The notes under the pieces: model-generated | The model's input: the letters and a program-made list of their open reading frames with translations, nothing else | Databases searched by the model: none | Told to the model about the DNA's origin: nothing | Position numbers and translations under genes: made by a program | Source of the DNA: Purpureocillium takamizusanense | Taxonomy: Eukaryota; Ascomycota; Sordariomycetes; Hypocreales; Ophiocordycipitaceae | DNA length: 64,000 bases | Direction of reading: 5' to 3' | Assembly: GCF_022605165.1 (NCBI RefSeq) | Contig: NC_063069.1 | Coordinates: forward strand, 1,364,001-1,428,000 | Shown: positions 35,376-46,507 of the stretch, piece by piece | Numbering within the stretch: position 1 is the first letter of the stretch | Layout: each line of letters begins with the position of its first letter

Positions 35376-37458
35376 TGATGTGGCGTAGGGAGTGGCCTGG
35401 GGGCTTGATGTGTGCAAGTCATCGATGGCAATACAGCCAAGACGCCACGCCGTTCTTCATGGCGAGACGGGCAACGATGCTTGGCAGGTTGTTCAAGAAG
35501 CTAGCTAGGCAGTCATCACACCATGGAGCTTAGATATCCGCGATTCGAAGCTCGTACGTATTTCTAGCAGCCGTCGTTTCCGTTTCTTGGAGCACGGGCG
35601 AGCATGCAGCAGTGACCACGTGCCGGCAAAAGATGGCGGTTACAGGGCTGCTGGCATGCTGGTTGAAGGAAATCGTTTCATAGCTTGGCGCTTGGGCGCT
35701 GGAACCCGAGTCAAGACTGGTCGACGCGCGGCCAATGAGACGAACATGCGCGCATCCCGTCACCGCTGCCCGTGCCTTTGCCCTTCTAAGTGGCCCAGTG
35801 CAGAAGGCGACTACGGCAAGGGAAAGGGGCCGCGTGCTCTGATGGCAGCCAGTGAGACGGGCATGCGACCTGGACGGGCGCCCGTCGCGCGGGCGTCATT
35901 GATCAGCGATGAGCGATGCACTGGCCAGCAGCGTCTTTCCCGCCTGTCTACCTTAAATCTGTAGTCTCGAATTTCTCGATGTGCATGTGCCTTGGGTATT
36001 AAGTTAGGGAGACACCCGACCTTGTGGATCGCCAGGACCAGGACGTCCTGCAGGCGGGCACATCGGCAGGGGGTGCAGCCGGCCGCACGTCCGGTTGAGT
36101 AGGTACCTTCCAAGGTTACCTTCCTGGAGGTGCTGAGGTGCTAAGGTCAGACTACAGGCACTAAGAGCATGAGAGCCCAGTACTAAGGGGGTACAAAGTG
36201 CTGAGGGTGTAGGTACGGTACCTAGTAGGTTTTTTTGGGGGCCGCACGCCGGTGCATGCGCGGCGCCCGAAACGCCGGCGGCCGTCAGTGCATGTCAGGG
36301 CTCCTTATAAACCCAACGCGGAAGCGTCCAGACGCTGGAGCTCCAGCTCGAGACCCAAACTTTGTTCTCTGACAAGCATTGCTGCACTTATTGACGGCCT
36401 CAGGCTGATTGCTTGAGCCCCCCCCCCACTCCTCCCCAAGGTTCTCCGCCGCGCCGGCCCATCAACACCGTGAACGTCCAGGAACCCCCACCAGCATCCA
36501 AGGGGCCCTCCCGTCGACTTCCATTCCGTCCACCATCCATCCATCCAAAGGGGTGCATGACGAGACACCTCTTTTTAGCGACAGGGAGAGGCCGCCGTTC
36601 GTGCACCCATCCATCCGCCGCCGCCTTGCCCTGCCCTGCATCAAATCCCTCCTTCGGCTCACCGCACACGCAGTACGTAGTTAGCACAGACCCCGCGTTG
36701 CATCCCAGGGCGGGCATCAAGGGTTAACGTTCGAGGACCTGCTTTGCTTCGTGCAACGCTTGCCGCGCCCACGCCCAAGGTACCCTACCTTTTCCAAGCC
36801 CACGCCCAACAGTCAGTCGACGGCATCTCGGGTCTCCATCCGGCAGCTTTTCAAGACTAGACGCTGCCCAACGGCCACGATCAGTTTGGTTTGCCAGACA
36901 CTTCACGTCGCCCTACTTCATACAAGTTGTTGCACTAGCCCCGGTTCGTTCAGCGGTCGGCACAGGGGGTCTACTAAGGCAGACAGACGGACCACCCCAT
37001 CGCAAGCGCCACAGCGGATAGCCCAACTCCATCGGCCAGGTTGGAGTTGTCTCGGGTCCCGGGGGCACTTCGCTGCGCCGCGCCGCGCCGTCACAATCAC
37101 TGAGGCGCCTTTTATTATCTACCCCACCACTTCCAACGACAGGAGTCGTTCAACGGTCGTTCGAGGAGAGCTTCACAGCACCTCTCCCCACGGGCCCCTT
37201 CTCTATCCTGTCCTATACTATCCTATTCTATTACAATCTATCGCCGTCATTGGCTGTGCCAACTTACCTCGTCCCTGGGCTCCGAATCCCCCATCCCGCC
37301 GGCTGCGCTGCCGTCGCTTCGCGCAAAGGAATGACCCCAGGGCTCTGGACGTCCAAAACCCCGCCCTGAACGCTCCGCCGCGACATCGAATTTTGCTCGC
37401 CCCCAACGCTTCGACCGGGACGGCAAACGCCCTCTCGACGCCGTAACACTTCACAGCC
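35376..37458. other. Intergenic and MAPKK leader; no gene recognised
   Basis: About 2.1 kb. TAGGTACC words form a cluster at 36101-36230, followed by a T7/G5 junction (36230-36241). The right third is a pyrimidine- and CCAT-rich leader of the MAPKK gene. Confidence 0.55.
36101..36230. repeat. Cluster of TAGGTACC/AAGGT words
   Basis: GTAGGTACCTTCC, AAGGTTACCTTCC, GTGCTAAGG and GTAGGTACGGTACCTAGTAGG follow one another over 130 bp, including near-palindromic GGTACGGTACC. Confidence 0.6.
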
Positions 37459-39154
37459 ATGGCTGATCCGTTCGCTCCGCGCTCTATGAAGCGCAAGAAC
37501 GTCAAGGGCCTCGCCCTGACGCCCGCCGCTCCGCGACCGCCGCCAACGGCCGAAACCAGCCGCGCCGAAGTGGACGGCGCTCGCGACGACAACAAGGACG
37601 GCCAGCTCGAGATTGGCATCGAGTACAAGTTGGATCTCCGGCCCGAGGACCTCGAAATCCTCAAAGAGCTCGGCTCCGGAAATGGCGGCACTGTCAGCAA
37701 GGTCAAGCACCTAAGCACCGGCACCGTCATGGCGCGCAAGGTTCGCACCGAGAAACCCACACCGGCGCACGTTTGCTCATGGCTAACGGCCTCAGGTCAT
37801 ACACGTTGAGGCCAAGAAGGAGATGCGGAAGCGAATCGTTCGAGAGCTGCAGATCATGCACGGCTGCCACTCTGACTTCATTGTCAACTTTTACGGCGCC
37901 TTCCTGAACAGCAACAACGATGTCATCATGTGCATGGAGTACATGGACGTCGGGTGAGTCAAGCGAAATTTGAACTGCCAGCATTGCAGCTGACTAGCAT
38001 ACACAGATCCCTCGACAGGGTCTCCAGGGTCTTTGGCCCGGTCCGCGTCGACGTCCTGGGCAAGATTGCCGAAGCGACGCTCGGTGGCCTTACCTACCTC
38101 TACTCGAAACACCACATCATGCATCGAGACATCAAGCCGTCCAATATCCTGGTTAACTCCCGGGGCTCGATCAAGTTGTGCGATTTTGGAGTATCGGGAG
38201 AACTCATCAACTCAATCGCCGACACCTTTGTCGGAACGTCAACTTACATGGCTCCTGAGCGCATTCAAGGCGAGAAGTATACCGTCAAGTCTGACGTGTG
38301 GAGCTTCGGCCTCACCATTATGGAGCTCGCCATCGGCAAATTCCCGTTTGCTGCGAGTGAGCAGTTCTCCGACGAGGAGTGCGCGCCGGCCGGCATTCTC
38401 GACCTGCTGCAGCAGATTGTTCACGAACCCGCGCCAAAGCTACCCAAGAGCGATGCCTTCCCAAGCATCTTGGAGGACATGATACAGAAGTGCCTCTATA
38501 AGCAGCCAGAGGAGAGACCGACGCCCCAGGAGCTCTTGGTAGGCGTCTTGATGCACATGTAATCCCCCCTTGGCCTATTGCTGACTATGACAATAGGACC
38601 GCGAACCGTTTGTGCAGGCAGCCAAGCGGACCCCTGTTGACCTCAGACAATGGGCTATTGGTCTCATGGAGCGAGACAATCGCAAGTCACACTTGGCGCC
38701 TCAACTGTCGCCAGCAACCCATGACCTGTTGCGATCGAGCGATTCTCCGACCTACCAGACCCATGGCGACGAACGCACAATCCACACGCCCACATCGGGC
38801 GAGATACCCATTGGAGGCGCCGGCATCATCTCTCCCCGCGACCAGCATCAGCGAAGCCGCTCACCCAACGGCTACAGCTCTGGCAGAACACCAGCCACGG
38901 CACATCCCGGCATGGGACCCAGGGTCGCTACGACCAACTCGATACCCCAGACGTCCTCGTACACTGAGAACCCGGCACCTGCAAGCGCGAATGCCGCAAC
39001 GGCAACGTTCAGCCTGCCCGTGCGACCTGGTCCGCCCGGAGGTCCGCTGCCGCCTCCACCGCCTCCGCGGAAGCAGACGCCGGAGGATTTCCGGAGAGAG
39101 AACAGGAGACAGGCAACGTTTGGTCTTCCACCGAACCCGAGCTACGGCCTTTAG
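37459..39154 (+). CDS. MAP kinase kinase of the Ste7/MST7 class
   Basis: Four exons, 37459-37740, 37796-37953, 38007-38538 and 38597-39154, give 509 aa. A basic-hydrophobic MAPK docking motif lies at residues 11-20 (KRKNVKGLAL). The kinase has the Gly loop GSGNGGTV (72-79), the ATP lysine in MARK (94), HRDIKPSN (186-193), DFG (206-208) and the activation segment NSIADTFVGT with the S-x3-T phospho-sites S216 and T220. The N-terminus MADPFAPRSMKRK is characteristic of the filamentous-fungal Ste7 ortholog (Magnaporthe Mst7, Neurospora MEK-2) and separates it from Mkk1 and Pbs2 types. The C-terminal ~180 residues are disordered and Pro-rich (GPLPPPPPPRKQTPEDFRR). Known role: activates the Fus3/Kss1-type MAPK for mating, hyphal fusion and host penetration. 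Confidence 0.95.
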
Positions 39155-39673
39155 GAAATGCCGTGGCCCGTCGGACTTGACCAGGACCAGCTCCAGCTCC
39201 AGCGCCTCTGGACCACGGGCGATGCCACGTGTGGAGATTTTGCTTAGCATTGGTCGGCGCATTTTTCTTTCGGGGTTTGTTTCGACCACGTCGAATCCTG
39301 TCATCAGAATCAGCCAAAGTCGCTTCTAAAAGACTTACAAGCTATGGGGCGAGGAGATGCTAGAAGTCGGCGGACAACCGCGACGGGACAATGGCCAATT
39401 GGGCATTTGGCCTTGGATTTGGTCGTTTGCGGATAGGTCGTTTTAATCGTAAGCAACGCAGGCGTCTGGTTCAAAATGAGGGGAAAAGTCATGAACAACG
39501 GATCTCGCGGCGCCAGTCTGAATATGTGCGTGACAAAATGTTTTGCGTGCTTCAACGCGGCCATTGACCCGAAGGATTGATTCTGGCAGTGTGTCTACTA
39601 GACATAATAGTCTTGGCGCTTCGTATAATGCAGAGAGTCTATAGTAAAGCCCGGCTCCATGTACCCGTCCCGT
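39155..39673. other. Convergent 3' region MAPKK/HAD
   Basis: A 519-bp gap between two stop codons; no gene is seen. Confidence 0.6.
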
Positions 39674-40668
39674 CTAAACAATCTCACGGCCCTCGAAGCC
39701 CTCTTCCAAGATGGCCACAAGGTCATCCAGCTTGTCAATGACCAAGTCAGTGTGGGCGTGATCGGCAATGGCGCGGTTCACATCGTTGACGAGCAAGACG
39801 GTGGCAGCGCCAGCCAACCTCCCGGCAGTCATGTCGTCGATCATGTCGCCGACCATGATGAGGCCGCTGGCGTCGGGCTGGCCGGTGCGGTCGTCGACGA
39901 GCCCCCAGGAGCGGGCGATGTGCAGGATGCCCGCGGGGTCGGGCTTGGGGGGGCGGAAGTCGCGGGTGACGATGGGGTCGAAGACGGAGCCGGCGAGGAA
40001 CTTGCCGAGGAAGCCCTGGACGGGGACGTCGAAGTTGCGGGTGCAGATGGTCTTGGGGACGCGGCGGTCGTCGAGGTAGGACATGAGGCGGGCGAGGCCG
40101 GGCTGCGGCACCTGCGACTCCATGGCGCGGCGCTCGACGGCGCGGATGGCCTCGATGGCGGCGGGCTGAGCGGCGGGGGGGAGCTGCTCGATGTGCTCGA
40201 GGATGTCGATGCCCTTGTCGATGCCGAGGGCGGCGCGCATCTCCCCGAACATGTGCGTCTGCGGCTCGCTGGTTGTTGTGTCTGTGTGTTAGCCTATGGA
40301 GCGTGCTGCCGGAGTTGGAAAGTCATTGCGCGGGATATGTGATGATGGGGGAGGTTGTGAGGTGGCATCCTTGGACGGTTGTCGCAAGCGTAGGCATGGC
40401 GCTTTGCAACTTGGTCTTGGACGCCCGAACCCCAACCCAATGTCCCGAGTCTGCTTGTCTTCCTCATACGAGCTCGAGACAAGTGACGAAAAGACACCGT
40501 GTTCCACAACATGCTTTCCTCCGCCAGGTCGCCGCCGCCGCCGCCGCCGAGGGTCGCTCACCATAACGTGCCGTCCATATCAAAGACCACGCCCCGCAAC
40601 TTCGGGCGGCCGTCGCTCGCCGCCGTCTCCGCCAGAGGAGCGAACCGCCGAGGCGCCGAGGAGGCCAT
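39674..40668 (-). CDS. HAD-superfamily hydrolase (phosphatase-like)
   Basis: Two exons, 40668-40562 and 40268-39674, give 233 aa. HAD motif I is VVFDMDGTL (nucleophile D30, acid D32). The splice (TTATG|GTGAGC ... CAACCAG|C) gives GTLCEPQTHMFGEM, which is conserved in fungal members. Motif II is likely ICTRN, motif III lies in RDFRPPKPDP, and motif IV is MVGDMIDDMTAG. A helical cap separates motifs I and II, so this is a subfamily IA-type enzyme. The substrate is not predictable, though phosphoglycolate phosphatase-like proteins share this layout. An in-frame upstream ATG at 40689 would add MWRALSA, giving a plausible mitochondrial leader. I chose 40668 for its GCCATGG context. The 293-nt intron is long for this window. 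Confidence 0.88.
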
Positions 40669-42235
40669 GGCGGACAGGGCGCGCCACATGCAAGAGGTTT
40701 GGATGCGTGAAGTTGAGGAGTCGGAGGATGATGATGCGGGAGCGCCGTGAGATACAGGGTAAGCTGCACCGAAGAGACGGATCGGCGACACTTATCTGAT
40801 TGATTGCTGGCGCGAAAACTTGCCCAGGAGTTTCAGATGTCCTGGCGAGAGTAGAGAGGCACGAGGTCCGAAAGGAGCGATCCTGGAACCTGAAGAAACT
40901 CCAGTGGACAGCAGCAGCAGCAGCAGCAAGCGTCGCCGGCTGGGCGGGTGGGGATGAAGTCCGACTGATGTGTCAATATGCGACGGCTGCGAGATCGGGT
41001 GCCACGCCCGCGTTGTTGGTGGGCATGGAAACGGCATGCGCCGGCAGACGCCAACAAGCGCTAAGTAAAGCACGCCGCCCAACGCAGAGGGCGCGTCTAG
41101 TGCTCCAAAAAACCATGACGAGAGACAGTATCGTTGACGTATGCCGTGCGTGAGGATTCAAACGCCCGGGGCGGACGCAAAGGCTGCAGGTTGCGGGCAT
41201 ATGAGCCTCGATTGAAAACAGCAGGTGAGAGACATGATGGTGTTTCTACAAGGCACGTAACCACGGAATGAGCATTGACATGTGCACGGCATCGGGCCAC
41301 AAGATCAACAAGAAAGGCCAATCCGAGACACGACAACAACGAGAGCGCACAAAAGCAGCATGTGTCGGGGGCTTGGGTAACCTTGACCAGCGTTGATTGC
41401 TTGGAACCATCTTGAGTGTGAATCGACTCACAATCTGGGGCACATCAAATGGGTTATGAGAGAGAATGCTAATAATGGGAGAGATGCGGTGGCATCATAA
41501 CTACTGTCACCCCCGTTCACAGAGCCCTTCCGCCTCTGATGAGGTCACGTACGGTATCAAGAAATTGCAGGTGGGAAGGCTTCCCAGTTGACTCACGTCC
41601 TTGAACTTCTTATAGTGGGCTGAGAGTGGTCCGTTGGGCTCTTGCAACCTGAAAGAAATTGAAGGGTGACCAAGTCATCACTCCGAAGGAACCTCGTGCG
41701 AGTCATCAACCTCAGCTCTTTCACCAGAGTGCACCGCCGCATGCTGCAGCGCCACTGCAAGACAGCCGGCGGCAGCTCTCCACTAAATGCTACCATACCG
41801 TAGCTGAGTTAGTTAGCTCCCCACGCCAGCTCCGCTAGCTCCAGCTCCGGCTGTGGATGGGTTGCTACACCACTGTACCGTCTATGATTACCTTCCTTGA
41901 CCTTGCCAGACCCGCGTCACATACTAGGCAATATCCCGACTCTTCATGCTGCCGCAACACCATCGAGCGATCTGCTCAACCACACCCCTACACTGCACGC
42001 GCACTGCGGGCCAACACAAGACCGCCTGTCCCAGTCGACGACAGCGCATCGAAGCCCGGGCGCACCTTCCGTCCTCCCCATCGCCAGGCAGCACCTTTCA
42101 CAGCTTCCGCAGACATCGCGACGGAGTCGATAGACCGCGACAACCGATCCTTGCGCTTCGTCCCGGACCATGAAGCATCTCCAGACACCGCACGCGCTCA
42201 GCATCGGCCGCGCAGCAGACTAGACGTTCGTCATA
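40669..42235. other. Divergent promoter region HAD/BRE4-like
   Basis: About 1.6 kb between two divergent starts, including a CAG repeat near 40909-40929. Frames overlapping 41857-42246 are the leader of the plus-strand gene and lack codon bias. Confidence 0.55.
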
Positions 42236-45200
42236 ATGAGCTCTAGCGGAACCTCTGCGTCGGGCGCCTGGCCGCCCTCGCGTCCCTCTAAGCGAAGCGT
42301 ACGTCTTGCGAACGCTGTCGCTGCGTACCGTCCCCCCATTATTGACCGTTCAAACTGATGCGTTTGCCGATTTAGAAACTTCGAAATGGCACCTTCATCA
42401 TCCCAAGCACGGGCGAGCGATCCCGCCGACAATTCACCTTGCGCGCCTCGAGCGACATCCCCCCGAACGGCAACGAATATGGCCGCGCAGCAGCAAGCCC
42501 TCCCAGCCCGGACGGAGGCCCAGTGCACACTGCCGTTGACACGATGAAGAGGCGCGTTGTCGAGGCGTATGATTGGGTCAACTCGGACGCCGGCCATCAA
42601 GTACTCAAGTGCACGCTGGCCTACCTGCTCGGGAGCTTGGGCACCTTCTGGCCTGCCTTGTCCAACTTCCTCGGCCATCGCGATGGCAAACACATCGTTG
42701 CAACGTTGACGGTATACTTTCACCCGGCCCGTACGGCTGGTTCTATGCTGGAGGCGGTCTTGATTGCCATTGCCGCCGTCGCATATGCCGTAACCGTCAG
42801 CGTACTCTCCATGGCGGCGGCCATCGCGTCGCGCAAGAGCACAGGCTCGACGGTCCCCGCACACGTCACTGTGCTCCTCATCTTCGTGGGTGGCGGCTTG
42901 GGTTTTGTCGGTTGGGTCAAGCAGAGGCTTAACCAGCCCCTGGTCAACACCGCTTCTACTCTCGCGTCCATGGCCATCATCACCGTCATCACCAAGGAGC
43001 AGTCAGTGCAGGACGGCTACTTCTCCGGCGATAAGATCTTGCAGGTGCTCAAGATGTTGCTCCTCGGCATCACTTTTACCGTGGCCGTGAACCTGCTCAT
43101 CTGGCGGGTGTCGGCGAGGCACAACCTACGGCGCTCCATCGTCACCGCCTCGGCGTGCCTGAGTGACAAGATCTCATTCATCACCAGGGGCTTTCTCAAC
43201 GGATCCGATGAGGAGGTCAACTCCCTCGACTACAGTAGGATGAGGGATTGCTACAACTCGACATACGCGCGCATGTCTGAGGGTCTCCGCGAAGCGAAGC
43301 TGGAATACTACTTTCTGGGTCGCGAGAAGGTGTACAGGCTGGACAAGAAGCTCTACAAATCGGTAGAGGCACTCTCGGCCGCCATTGGAGGCCTTCGCAG
43401 CGCGCTAAATACGCAACTGACACTGCTCAAGGAGGCGCCAAGCTTGGGAGACCGAACGGGATCAATATCGTCGATTCTACCACCCGTTTTCTCGCCGCGC
43501 ACAACGCGTGCGGTATCTGGATTCTTCGACGAGGACCGAGAGCCGCTGTCAGTCATAGAAGAGGACGACGATGAGCCGCGTGGGCTCGTCCAGTCGCAGT
43601 CTGACCCGTCCTTGGACAAATGCCCCGCGTTTCGCGCGCCGTCCGATATATTTGCTCTTTTCATGGCCCTGCTCGGGCCGTCCATGAAATCGCTCGCCTA
43701 CACATTGTCAGAAATTCTGCGTGAGTCACCTTTTGATCCGCAAGACATGAATAGAGTCACGACCAACGATCAGCTTCGCGAAAGCCTGCGAGACGCCATT
43801 AACCTGTACAACAATGCTCGGGCAAATGCGCTGCAGGAGCTATACAAGAACATAGAGATGGGGCGCTCCAGGTCTGAAAAGATACAGGCGGACATTGAGG
43901 AGGTTGCCGCGGCGTGTGGTCACTTTTCCTTTACGCTGATGGCCGTGGCGGACGAGCTCGACTCGTATCTGGATGTGGTGGAGGACCTTCAGCACGTCAC
44001 TGAGACCCAGGATCGCAGCTGGGAATTCCTCAAGATCTGGAACTATTGGTCGCCGTTCCGCAGAAAGGGGCACCGAGCAGACCCTGAGTACGAGGCACTT
44101 CTGAGCAAAAAGCCACAGCCGATTAAGAAGTCGGCCGTGCCAAAAGGCATCCCGGAATCGATGGTGAAGCGCAGGGATTCTTTCAATTGGGATGCGGCGC
44201 CGCAGTCCAGCACACTCGTCAGGCGCATATCGGAAAAGATTTTGATCGTCATGCGCTTCTTTACGCGCGAGGACGTCACGTTTGGCATCAAGGTCGGCAT
44301 TGGAGCGGTGGTATGGGCCATGTTCGCCTTCATCCACGACACAAGACCCATGTACCAGCACTGGAGAGGCGAATGGGGCCTGCTGTCATACATGATTGTC
44401 GTCGGCATGACGACGGGCGCCTCCAACACAACGTCGACGGCGCGTCTCCTCGGTACGATCATTGGAGCGGCCTGTGCCGTCGTGTCGTGGCTCGTCAGCC
44501 AGGGCAATCCCTACCTCCTCGCACTGTTCGGCTGGCTCCTTGCGTGCTGGAACTTTTACCTCATTCTTGTCCTCAAGAATGCGCCCCTGGGCCGCATCTC
44601 CCTGCTCGCGTACAACGTCATCGTCCTTTACGCCTATAGCCTGTCACAGGACGTCGACGATGACGACGATGACGAGGGCGGGAAGAATCCGCTCATCTTC
44701 GACATCACGTACCACCGAGTGGTGGCCGTCGTGCTTGGCATCTTGTGGGGTATGATCATCTGTCGCTTGCTGTGGCCCATCTCCGGCCGGCTCAAATTCA
44801 AGGAAGGGCTATCAGTGCTCTATTTGCAGTTGGGGCTCATTTGGAAGCGTGGCCCCCTGAGCGTCTTGCTTGAGAACGATAACACGCAGGACTACTTGCA
44901 GGAAGAGGAGCAAACTGCTCTGCGTCGCTACGGTAAGTTTCACCTTCTTCTGCCCTGCTTGCCGCTGCCAGGCACCGGGATATCATAAACAAAGAAAGCT
45001 CACGATTTATGTCTGTAGCGTTGAAACTCGAGTCGCTTCGCAACTCAGCCAAGTCCGAGTTCGAGTTGCGCGGACCGTTCCCGCACGAGGCGTACGGGCG
45101 CGTCATGCACTCCACCAGGCACATCCTCGACGGCTTCTACGCCATGCGCCTCATCACCCAGCGCCGCCTGACCCTCTCCGCCGGCGAGCGCGCTCTCCTG

Positions 45201-45656
45201 GCCTCCACCGCCGAGGAGCGTGTCCGCCTATGCCAGCGCATCTGCCACATCTTCGAGGTCCTCGCCTCGAGCCTCATGCTCGAGTACCCGCTCACCGACG
45301 CGATCCCCACCATCGAGAACACCAAGGACCGCCTGCTCGGCAAGATCCACCGCTTCCGCAAGGACCACATGGTGGCCGGGCTGCGCGGTGGTGGGGGCGG
45401 CGGTGGCGACGGAGATGGAGATGGCCAAGCTGCGAGCGCCAGCGGAGGCACCATTGCCGCCGCCCGCACTGGCGAAGACGTTGTCGGGACGGTGAGGACG
45501 GACGGGGTCGTCGTCGATGAGAGGGACTACGCGCTGCTGTACGCGTACACGCTCGTGACGGCGCAGGTGGCTGAGGAGCTCAAAAATGTGCAGAACGAGA
45601 TTGAGGCGCTGTTCGGAGTGCTGCACCCGGAGGAGCTGTTGCTCGAGTACACGTGA
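42236..45656 (+). CDS. Large BRE4/FUSC-type multi-pass membrane protein
   Basis: Three exons, 42236-42298, 42376-44932 and 45019-45656, give 1085 aa. An N-terminal membrane bundle of about six helices (from VLKCTLAYLLGSLGTFWP through VLLIFVGGGLGFVGWV and MLLLGITFTVAVNLLIW) is followed by a long cytosolic region. A second bundle (KVGIGAVVWAMFAFIHDT, ARLLGTIIGAACAVVSWLV, YLLALFGWLLACWNFYLIL) and a C-terminal helical domain complete it. This duplicated layout matches fungal aromatic-acid-exporter-like proteins with ArAE_2_N, FUSC_2 and BRE4 domains, related to the yeast brefeldin A sensitivity protein Bre4. An acidic run (DVDDDDDDEGG) sits between two late helices, and a Gly/Asp-rich insert (GGGGGGGDGDGDG) in the tail is encoded by simple sequence. 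Transport activity and compartment are inferred from the family only. Confidence 0.9.
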
Positions 45657-46507
45657 GGCCTCTGTCTCTCACTTTCTCCCTTCCTCTTTTGGCTCTTCGC
45701 CCTCCACATTTCTTTCCCCATCTACATGGATTTTACTTCTGGATTTTGTTTCGAGCGCACGGAGTTATTTGGAAGATGCAGAACTGGCATGGGCAAAGGA
45801 AAAAGGGAAACGGTGCGCAAGGTAGTAGTAGTAGCAGAGTCGGAAAGCATAAACGAGAGGGTTCGGAGTGTGCCTTGTATTGGGGCCATGGAATGAATAT
45901 TTGATGGCGGGAAGATGGCTCGCTGGCTCGCTGGCTGCCCATACATATATACGAGACGAATAAAAGCAGCGAGCGAATGATTTGTGGTTCCCATGCGCGA
46001 CGACCAGAGGATGCTCGCTCACTTTGACTCGTGTGATACCAGGATCGCATTGGAGTGATAGCAATTGTCTCTTAGGGGGAGGGGTTGGAGATGGCGAGCA
46101 CCTTGTCGGCTGCTACAAGTGTTGCGCCTGGCGGCCGATATCGACCGGCATACGTAAAAGAGCATTGCTATTTATACAGCCGCATTTCACTATTCATGTA
46201 GCCGCAAAAAAGGGGGGTGGGGGGAAGAGACGCATGGGAGGATTCAGAGACACGAGAGGCACAAGGAAGCCAGAGGCGGCCCAGAAGCGTTTGTAGCTGT
46301 CTATTGAATCCAAGAGCTCCCTACAAAGCAGCTTGCCAACCCTATCCATCATAAATCTCATAATCCGCGCCTCTCTAATGCTGGAGAATATGGCCCGTAC
46401 ACCGCGGGCCGCCCTACAAAAACAATGATAGATGCATCAACCCGACTTGGCAGCAGTAGCACCACCATCATCACTGTCATCGCCACCCACCACAATCGAG
46501 CACCTAC
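45657..46507. other. Convergent 3' region BRE4-like/DPB2
   Basis: An 851-bp gap between stop codons. It contains an A6/G6 junction (46206-46217) and AATAAA-like sequence at 45959; no gene is seen. Confidence 0.6.

Noticed and set aside
39659..40342. Plus-strand frame of 227 codons rich in Val, Gly and Asp
   Set aside because: It is antisense to the HAD hydrolase; an artefact of GC-rich third positions.
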